Positions 49,151 through 57,138 of a stretch of 64,000 nucleotides of DNA are shown piece after piece. The DNA is from Tigriopus japonicus (taxonomy: Eukaryota; Arthropoda; Copepoda; Harpacticoida; Harpacticidae): positions 161,326-225,325 of the forward strand of contig JAAGOF010000043.1 of NCBI GenBank assembly GCA_010645155.1, read 5' to 3'. The notes beneath the pieces were generated by a model. That model saw only the letters and a list, made by a program, of their open reading frames with translations, was not told the DNA's origin and ran no database searches. Within the stretch, counting starts at the first letter, position 1. Each line of letters begins with the position of its first letter. Position numbers and translations under genes: made by a program.

Positions 49151-49420
49151 ATGAAAATTAAAAAGTCCGAGCGACACCTACAGGTCCTATTTTCTTCTCC
49201 TAAAGCTGCACCTTTTGTCATGATTCGAGTTGCTCTGAGCGGCGTCTTGGTCTCATCCGTCGTCATCGCAACAGGAATGTGGACGAAAATGCTTCCCGTC
49301 AATGTCAGATGGGCCATGGCCACCATCGGGTTGTCCACCATCACGGCGGTCGCTGGCGCACTTGTTCAAGACAGACATGTTTCCCGCGACATTGCCGCTG
49401 ATCCCGCGTCACCAGGGTGA
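49151..49420 (+). CDS. Small hypothetical membrane ORF (89 codons)
   Basis: A locally GC-richer frame with two hydrophobic segments (VALSGVLVSSVVIATGMW and WAMATIGLSTITAVAGALV). It is preceded by an acceptor-like tract (TTCTTCTCCTAAAG) and followed by a donor-like CCAGG/GTGAGA. It may be an exon or gene fragment of unknown identity. No neighbouring exon could be joined with confidence. Confidence 0.3.
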   Translation: MKIKKSERHLQVLFSSPKAAPFVMIRVALSGVLVSSVVIATGMWTKMLPVNVRWAMATIGLSTITAVAGALVQDRHVSRDIAADPASPG

Positions 49421-50618
49421 GACAACATCCCGGGAAATAGTTCTACTATTTCCACCAGCCGCCAAGCTAATTCCTCGGAAAAGCCAGCCGAGTTGACATC
49501 CCATGATTCAGGTGGAAATACAGATGAAGAAATCTGTAGCGAAGTTTTGAATCGAACGTAAATGTTGGAACTTGGAACTACCCTGGTTCAAATTCACTCC
49601 AACCTCTTGGAAATAAAGAATTTTCTTGTCCTTGAACGAGTTGGTTACTCTGTTTGTGCGCACAGAGGAAAGAAATTTATTATTTTTATCATTTTTATTT
49701 ATTTAATACCAACGATTTGTCGGAAACGCAAACTATTAAGTACCTCCAATGATTTTGGGCATTTGTGGCTCACCCTGATCAGCTTACAAAGCTCAAAATC
49801 CTTGACAACACTGAGCATGCAAGCCTATTTCGGATTTCTTCTCTAAGCCGAATTTGCCAAGTTCTCGGACTTACCTTGTTACAAAATGACTGGTCCGTCG
49901 AATACGGATCCTCACAGAGTAGTGAGTTCATTTTTGATGTGCCTCGTATGATATGTCAAGTTGATTCGTCACTAGCGCAGCTTTGTCCGTCAGTTGGTTA
50001 GAGAGATGGAACACAACGCCTTCAATCAGATCATTCCATGGAGCACTTGATTCACGCTTCAGTGCCTTTATAATTTTGCACGACTTCCTGCTACAATGCC
50101 GAAAGCTTTTGGGCAACACGACCTTCCTTTCTAGGGACTGACTTCCTGAATTACGTGTATACTCGTTCAGAGGTCTGGTGGAAAAGCTTTGTGAAAGCGC
50201 CCCAGAGTTCATTCACACCCGCTTTTATTGACTTCCATAATCCATTTCAGGACTAGATTCTGATGTTGGCGCGTGATAAGATATCATTTGTGTTTAAAAG
50301 GTGTATTTGGAAAAACTTGATTGTGATAGATTGCTAAGAATTGGTTCCGTTTCCTGATGATTTTCATCCTGACAAAGGTTGATAACCTCACTCAAAGTAG
50401 GAGATAGATAGATAGATAGACACACGCACGAATGAAATTACCTAATGTCATGGTATCCATATTTAATGTATTCAAACCTGCATGAGTTTACAAGTCTGAA
50501 AAAATGAAAATCGAAGACTCAGGGAGCAGATCGAGTTTGGGGTGCATTTAGAGACTCTCAGGGTTTATATGTATAATTGTATATTATTCCAAAGAAATCA
50601 TCACTTTCGGCTCACAAC
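49421..50618. other. Intergenic stretch with GATA microsatellite
   Basis: About five GATA units at 50402-50421. Otherwise nothing recognised. The 3' UTR of the SAC3/GANP-like gene lies at the right edge. Confidence 0.5.
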
Positions 50619-53600
50619 TTAGTCAGGATGACGTAAGGCTGCCTGAAGTCTTTGCTCGAAGTCATAACTGGCATTCAGGTCTTGTTCTATCTTATCCTGT
50701 AGATTCTGAATACTGTCTTTATAAGGCCGTTTGATTCGGGCGTTTGTGGGCAATGCTTCCGAGAAATCTGGGAATTGGTCTTGAAACAGATTCTTCCGCT
50801 TCTTGGCACTTTGAGGTGATTGGTATTTTGAGGGCGAAAGCCTCTCAATTCCATTAGGATTGTCCACTCGAGCCCAACGGTTCAAAGCCGTAGCTCGTTG
50901 GGCTAAAGATGGGCTTAGAAACGCCACCACCGGTTCATATCTTGGCCTCGTGGAGCTCATGAAAGAGCCCTGTTGAAGCGTTTTTTGAGGCTTGTCTACG
51001 GTTTCATTGAGATCTATGGGCCTTTTTCGAGGTATCAGGGCCTCCTTGAGTTTCGTCTCAAAAAGTGAAGAGCTCTCTAACTCATCGTGAATGGATCGAT
51101 GAAGTTTTTCGTCCGAAAATGAACCACTTCGAGTAAAGAGACTGTCATTGAAGGCTTTGCTTAAGCTTTGGTTGACTTGATCCTGGACGGTTCGGCTCTT
51201 GTTTTCCGGCACGAATCCCAAAGAGGCTGTCCAACATTTGGGCGGCTTGAATTGGCTCAAATCGGTTTTGAACAGGCCAACAACAGCCTCCGAGTCTTTG
51301 GTTTGATCAAATGGGTCAGTGGGGTCTAATTTGGAGAGCTGAGATTGGATCAATGTGTGGACAACATCCACCCAAGGCATCAGATCCGGACCAAATTCAA
51401 ATCCTTCAACGTTTTCGAAGTGAAATTGACGATAGTGTCTCAAAAGACGTTGCTTTAAAGCACTAAGAGTAGCAGTGGATTCTGAGGAAGGTACTTGCTT
51501 CTGGAAGTAGTTATAAATCTCATGGCAGCGCTCTTCCCAAGAAATAGGGTCCTCAGAAATGGCTATTTCAGAGAGTCGTATGGCTTTCAAACTCTGCGAG
51601 ATGGCGTCTAAGTAGATCGAGTCGTTCCAATAACTTGGAACACGTTGTTCGAAAGAATTGTGGATCTCAGGAGGAGGCCATGAGATCTCCGTAAGTTCGA
51701 ATTGGCACAAGGAATGGACCAAATGATCCAAGGCAGAGTTGAACAATCCGAAGAGAAGGTTTGGTTTCTGATGAGAGAGATCTTTCTTCTTCCGATCGTT
51801 ATGGTTTTGATATATTGGAACCACCACTTGAGCACAAATAAAGTCCTCCACGAGATCCTTGAGCGGCTGAAAAGACAAATCTTGCAGGCAAATCTCTGGA
51901 ATAAATTCGGATAGGTGACGAATGGCGGGATCCAGCGACTGAACACACTCCAAATGAAAGATATTAGTTGTAGTGTGGATTACTTGGAAGGACGAAATCT
52001 TGGATTCTTGTTTCAATGTGGCAAGTCCGAGTTGATGAGGGTAGTTTTCTTCTCGTTTGCGATCGGTTATCACGGCAACAGGGACTTTAGGGATTTGTGG
52101 CAGTTGTTCAATGATGAGCTTCAATCGAGACTTGCTCTTTTCCAAAGGCTCGTCAGCACTCAAATCCAGGAACAAGATCCCGGAAGTGCCATTGAGATAC
52201 TCGCGTCTTTGATGCTCACTCATGGTGATGGTATCGTCCAAGGTCTCGGAATTCACGTGTCGAATGCATAATGATAAGCACTGACAGAACCCGAATTCGG
52301 CCGAGAAATTGGCCAAGATATCTTCTTGGCCGGGACTTCGAGATAACTTCTTCTTGATCATCTCCAAGAAGAGGGCATTGGTTGAATCGGGTTCCAAAAC
52401 GGGCGTGCAGAGAACACCCTTCCACACCAAATTGAGCTTCTTGGGGTGCATTTGAGCCAACTTGGGTCCAAGGATATTCACAAGATCCACTGGTTCCAAA
52501 ATCAATCGACGGAGCAACTGGTCTTCGAGATCTTGAGCTTGGAACAAGTTGGAAGTCAAACGGTGTCTAGAATACCCTTCGAGGGCATTCTGAGCACGCC
52601 TATGTGGTCCCAAGTGGTCCAATTGTTGTTCCAAAGTAAGATTACTCGACTTGGATGGGAAATTCTGGAGAATCTGAGCGCGTTTGGCGCGTTTTCGAGC
52701 CCAAACGCGCCAATTGGTGAAGAATTTGGCCTTCATTCGAGCAATACCACGTGTTTTCATCTTTTGAATGGCCTCTGAGCGCTCTTCTTCGGCTTGACCA
52801 CACTGTTCTTCGGCGATTTTCCGAGCACACTCTTGAACCACTTCTTGACAAAGCTCATCAATGAGATCGTGTGCATTAGAGACGAACTTTTGGACCTTCT
52901 TGTCCTTCTCGACCACGATCATTGCCTCGTGGACCACCTCCTCACTCAGAGCATCAACCATTTCATTCAAGGCCTCTCCAGCCAGTTCCTTTTCATCGAC
53001 AGCTCGAGCTTCTTTGACCAATCTTCGCTGCAATTCTTCATTCCTCTTCTCTCGTAACACTTCCGAACTGATCAAATTGATATTGGACTGTACTAGTCCC
53101 TGGAAAGTCTCTTGGGCCACCACTTCACACACTTCCAATCGCTTTAGATGCTTCATTCCGAAGTCTTTCACGCTCTCCATCTCTTGGATTACAACTTCTT
53201 GCACGATTTCTTCCGCCAGTTCTTGGGAAACAACTTGAATCTGGAGGTCTCGCAGACGTTTTCTTTCCCTCTTTTGGGTCTCTTCCGGGCTCAATGAGAT
53301 TTGCATTGATTTCTGATCCAAAGCTTGCCACGCCTCTTCTTTCAAGAAGCCCTCAGCATCGAAACTGTCATGAGGACGATATGACAGGTATGGGTTGGGG
53401 CCCAAAGGCTCGTTATTGATCACTTGCGACCAAGGACACAATCGCTTGCTCTCGATCACATTCCGGGCTCTTTTCACGATCGGAAGTTCATCCGGGATGA
53501 TGAACCTTTGACGATCCAGAACGATCTTATCTTCGTTGACCTCGGAGGTCAAACCGTGCCATTGGCAGAAGAAAATGCATTCTTGAACGTCCTCGAAGCC

Positions 53601-54857
53601 CAAAAGCGAGGTGAGTTTGGTCAGGCTGAAATTGACCTCGCATTTCATATTCGGACAGAAGGCCTTCAGGATGGTTCGCAGAGCTCGGAATCGAACCTGG
53701 TAGAAGTAACGCAATAGAATACAACCTTGCATCAGTGTGGCCTTACGGACGAGTTTGAAGAACTTGATGTAGTTATTGGCACTCAGAGCCATGAACACTT
53801 TTACGACAAACAAAATTTCCGGACTCTGTCGGACCCAGGGATCCAAATTCTGCACGTGTCGCAACGTATCGCCGTGATTCAAATTCATCAAGACCTCATA
53901 AGCCCGAAATTCGGGCTCATTATCACACCGGACACCTTCCAAACTGCAATCCTCGTACATGTGTTTCAACGTCTGAAGACATTTGGTCAGATTCTCGTCG
54001 TTCAATTTGCGGTCAAAGTTGTGACTACTCTCCTCGATGAGTCTTTCCGAGCACATGATGTGCAATCGGGCGCATTTCTCCACCAAATTCACGGCCAACA
54101 CGTCCCTAAGCATTTGCTGAGTGATATCTTTCCGGATGCCTCGCGTGATACTCCAGACAAACTCGAACCAATCACCCACATTTTCGGGCACCCCCGGACT
54201 CAAAGGTCGTCCGTGAACCACATGGCCGTACCATTCACCGATCGTGCCGCATTGATTCTCAATCCGGTCAATGATATTGGCCAAGATGTGGTTCATACAC
54301 CGATCCAAGACCCGTGAAGGTCGGAGCTCGTGGGCTAAAGGGATCTCTTGATCGGCCGACGAACGCGAATACTCTTTGACCGCGGCTTTATGATTCAGTC
54401 TTCCGTCGAGTTTCTCATAGCTCCGCAACTGATTCTTGACAAATCGGGAATATCGCTCTTTCTCGGGACAAATATCGGGACAAGTGCCCCGAAGCACCGT
54501 GCCCTTATGACGATCTTGACCGCGAATCCGCATCAATTTATCCCGAGCGTCCAGAATCTGAAAGCGATCTTGCTCCGTGAAACTCTGGGATTGGAGAATG
54601 GCCATCAAATCGCGTTCAGAACTGTCGAGAGAGGCTAACAAAGGGGTGGACGTGGAAGATTTGGCGGCCACCGAGTACGATGGAGGTGGAGCGGGGGGCG
54701 GAGCCGTGGCGAAAAGAGGTGGGGGATCGGGGAATGGCGGGGGCGGTTCCATTTGAAAGGGATTTGCCGGGGGAGCGTGGCTAGTGGACGTGGACGATGG
54801 GGCGGGATTCGGATTTGAGGAGCTGGACGAGGACGGAGGACTGAAGAAGAAGTTCAT
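50619..54857 (-). CDS. SAC3/GANP domain protein (TREX-2 mRNA export scaffold; MCM3AP/Xmas-like)
   Basis: Uninterrupted 1412-codon frame on the minus strand. The family scaffolds TREX-2, which links transcription and mRNA export at the nuclear pore with PCID2, DSS1, ENY2 and centrin. Diagnostic SAC3 sequence: RGTCPDICPEKERYSRF, AAVKEYSRSSADQEIPLAHE and TRGIRKDITQQ (about residues 123-425). A long charged helical region follows with repeated E-x-V-V-x-E patterns (LSEEVVHEA, IDELCQEVVQE), where the ENY2/centrin-binding CID segment is expected. A C-terminal GANP-type region completes it. The N terminus is Pro/Ser-rich without clear FG repeats. I chose ATG at 54855-54857 (CGACACCATGA context). An upstream in-frame ATG at 54965 is possible. 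Shorter than vertebrate GANP, close to insect Xmas size. No introns, which is unusual for so long a gene here. Confidence 0.85.
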   Translation of the reverse strand: MNFFFSPPSSSSSSNPNPAPSSTSTSHAPPANPFQMEPPPPFPDPPPLFATAPPPAPPPSYSVAAKSSTSTPLLASLDSSERDLMAILQSQSFTEQDRFQILDARDKLMRIRGQDRHKGTVLRGTCPDICPEKERYSRFVKNQLRSYEKLDGRLNHKAAVKEYSRSSADQEIPLAHELRPSRVLDRCMNHILANIIDRIENQCGTIGEWYGHVVHGRPLSPGVPENVGDWFEFVWSITRGIRKDITQQMLRDVLAVNLVEKCARLHIMCSERLIEESSHNFDRKLNDENLTKCLQTLKHMYEDCSLEGVRCDNEPEFRAYEVLMNLNHGDTLRHVQNLDPWVRQSPEILFVVKVFMALSANNYIKFFKLVRKATLMQGCILLRYFYQVRFRALRTILKAFCPNMKCEVNFSLTKLTSLLGFEDVQECIFFCQWHGLTSEVNEDKIVLDRQRFIIPDELPIVKRARNVIESKRLCPWSQVINNEPLGPNPYLSYRPHDSFDAEGFLKEEAWQALDQKSMQISLSPEETQKRERKRLRDLQIQVVSQELAEEIVQEVVIQEMESVKDFGMKHLKRLEVCEVVAQETFQGLVQSNINLISSEVLREKRNEELQRRLVKEARAVDEKELAGEALNEMVDALSEEVVHEAMIVVEKDKKVQKFVSNAHDLIDELCQEVVQECARKIAEEQCGQAEEERSEAIQKMKTRGIARMKAKFFTNWRVWARKRAKRAQILQNFPSKSSNLTLEQQLDHLGPHRRAQNALEGYSRHRLTSNLFQAQDLEDQLLRRLILEPVDLVNILGPKLAQMHPKKLNLVWKGVLCTPVLEPDSTNALFLEMIKKKLSRSPGQEDILANFSAEFGFCQCLSLCIRHVNSETLDDTITMSEHQRREYLNGTSGILFLDLSADEPLEKSKSRLKLIIEQLPQIPKVPVAVITDRKREENYPHQLGLATLKQESKISSFQVIHTTTNIFHLECVQSLDPAIRHLSEFIPEICLQDLSFQPLKDLVEDFICAQVVVPIYQNHNDRKKKDLSHQKPNLLFGLFNSALDHLVHSLCQFELTEISWPPPEIHNSFEQRVPSYWNDSIYLDAISQSLKAIRLSEIAISEDPISWEERCHEIYNYFQKQVPSSESTATLSALKQRLLRHYRQFHFENVEGFEFGPDLMPWVDVVHTLIQSQLSKLDPTDPFDQTKDSEAVVGLFKTDLSQFKPPKCWTASLGFVPENKSRTVQDQVNQSLSKAFNDSLFTRSGSFSDEKLHRSIHDELESSSLFETKLKEALIPRKRPIDLNETVDKPQKTLQQGSFMSSTRPRYEPVVAFLSPSLAQRATALNRWARVDNPNGIERLSPSKYQSPQSAKKRKNLFQDQFPDFSEALPTNARIKRPYKDSIQNLQDKIEQDLNASYDFEQRLQAALRHPD

Positions 54858-54992
54858 GGTGTCGATGAATGGGCAAGTGGGAGCGCCAACACTATAAACG
54901 GCTGTCAGAGAATCTGTGGTCACGGCAGCTTTTGTGCGTAAGGAGAGAGGGATAGCTAGAGGCATCTCTACCTCAATCACCTTTGGAGCCAC

Positions 54993-55973
54993 TAAGGGCT
55001 AACCCCGAGCTCGCTCCTTGGGAGTAGACAAGAGAACTACTTAGGTGGCTTGAGAGAAACACTTTGAAGTCTCAGCTCAGGGCAAGCCAGCTTTTGTTGC
55101 GTCCAAGCCTGCCATCTCTTTAGTTGCACACTCTCTTTTAGTCTTGAGTCCTTAGCTGCTGCTGGCGCTTCCCCTCGCACTTCTTTCTTGTTCTTCTGTC
55201 AACCATTCTCTACATTGTTTGACGCCGTTCAGGGCAACCATGCGCTTGCCGCTTCTCCTCGTACTTCTCCTCTCGTGCACCTCAGGCTTACCAGACATCT
55301 AAGTACTTCTTCTACCTCCAGTCCACCGTTCTCTACCTTGTTTGACGACGTTTGGATGAGCTCACAGATCGGTGGATGGGCTTGCCCATTAGGCTATGTG
55401 TTGACGAAGCTGTCACTGTAGCTGCCGAGACCTCAGATTCTCTTACAGCCGTTTATAGCGCCAACACCGGATTCCGAAGCTAAGCTCGGTTCAAGGAGAT
55501 CATGCTCTTCACTTTGTTATTTTATGACCACAAGCAGTGTGACCGGATCCAGACAAGCTTTGAAGTTAATTTATCGAAAAAAAATACAAGCTAAATTTTC
55601 TGACCAAAAAAAAAACCCAAAAAGGGCAAAACCATATTCATGGGCTCTAAAGGTTTAAATGAGGGGTTTTAATGCTTTGCCTTACTAAACTCTAAACCTG
55701 CTAAATTAGTAAATTTTAAGCGTCCTAAATTATTAAACTTTTAGCCTGTTAAGTTAGTAAACTTAAATAAGTTTCATACATTCTGGTGAAACCAAAGCAG
55801 ATGGCAGTTTTTCGCCTCATTTCACGTCAGACCACGAATGAAACACTAAAAGTAAGAAGCCTACCAAAGTTGTATTTGACCTTCTGATAGTTTTTGTGTA
55901 TGAAGTCTGGATTTCCTCAGCAATAAGGCTTTCCAGTGAATATCTTGATGACATTGTATCAAAGTATCAAAAA
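54993..55973. other. Divergent intergenic region upstream of the SAC3 gene
   Basis: Contains a near-duplicated segment (CATTCTCTACATTGTTTGAC at 55204 and CGTTCTCTACCTTGTTTGAC at 55328). A sequence at 55434-55472 (TACAGCCGTTTATAGCGCCA) matches inverted 54885-54925 in the SAC3 5' UTR. A 20-codon ORF at 55239-55301 resembles a signal peptide but stops at once. Promoter elements not identified. Confidence 0.4.
55918..55973 (+). repeat. Gap-edge duplicate, copy 1
   Basis: AAGGCTTTCCAGTGAATATC and the following bases to TATCAAAAA are identical to 56173-56224, and the sequence then runs straight into N. Confidence 0.85.
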
Positions 55974-56046
55974 NNNNNNNNNNNNNNNNNNNNNNNNNNN
56001 NNNNNNNNNNNNNNNNNNNNNNNNNNNNNNNNNNNNNNNNNNNNNN
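55974..56046. other. Assembly gap (73 N)
   Basis: Run of N bounded on the left by sequence that reappears about 255 bp downstream. Confidence 1.
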
Positions 56047-56224
56047 TTTTCCATAGTGCTCGTGATTACCCTTTCTACATGAACGAGATATTGGTGCCAA
56101 ACAGAACCGAGTTATAATGATGAATTGACAAAAGTGCATTAGCACTTAATTAGAAATAAATACAAATACAAATAAGGCTTTCCAGTGAATATCTTGATGA
56201 CATTGTATCAAAGTATCAAAAATA

Positions 56225-57138
56225 TTTCTTTTTAATTTGAATTGCAAAATTTGATGAAGTTGAAATGCAAACTAAAAAAAATGCCAGAAAAGACAGTAAA
56301 ATGCTAACAAAAAAGCTAAAAAGTGGAGAAAGGGAAAAAAGGCTAAAAAGCCAAAAGGTATCTTTTCCCAGCAGAATTTCCACAAAAATCTCGAAAAAAG
56401 GTTACTTTAGCTTTTTAAAGCTCAATTTGGTCACTTTGGCAGGCAAGCGTGGCCAAAGATTTTCTGCATTTTCAGTGTGAACTGCCAGGAAGGTTGCGTT
56501 GTTAAACTGAAAGAGCTTTGCGTACTTGAATGAATGACTTCTTTTAGTGAATTTGCTTGGTAAATTCTTTTCCGCTCTCGACTAATCAAGTACTGGTGGA
56601 ATTTAATCTGATTAATCTTTTGAACTACACGTCAGTTTAGCTCAAACAGTTTAACATATCACGTAGAAGGCTTCTTGGAAAACTTTTCGGAATTTGCTTT
56701 TTCATTGTTGGATGGAGGAATTCAGTTTTTGCTCTCACTTCCGATTTTTCAACCTTTATTTTCAGTCTAGTTTCAATTTTAGTCCATTTCGAACATGGTC
56801 CTTCGACAAATAAATAATAAAACTATCAATCTTTGCTTTACAATTTCTGTTGTAAGAAATTGGTTTTGGTTTAACCTAAAGTAAAGATTGTAATCAAACC
56901 TAAAGAAGCTCATAGGACACCCATAAGGGTAAACGACAGCTGAATTTCAAGAAGAGGTAAATCAAGGGCAGTGCACTTGAAGCTTTGTAGTTGCTTACCA
57001 TTATATATTTTTTGAGGCAAACGGTTGCTCGGCGAACCCTTCTTTTCACCGCTCAATTCACAACTCGATCTCTTGGGTCAATGTGATTTCATCCCTTCGA
57101 AAATCTGATAAAAAGAGTACCGGCTGCGGCACGACACG
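56225..57138. other. Upstream flank of the THAP/P-like gene, nothing recognised
   Basis: A fragment of repeat R end (CCTAAAGAAGCTCATAGGA) occurs near 56899. No terminal inverted repeat matching the downstream side was found by eye. Confidence 0.4.

Noticed and set aside
55440..55510. 5S rRNA-like stretch (ACCGGATTCCGAAGCTAAGC)
   Set aside because: Resembles the 5S segment around CCGAAGTTAAGC only over about 20 bases. No full 120-nt gene or internal promoter set can be aligned.
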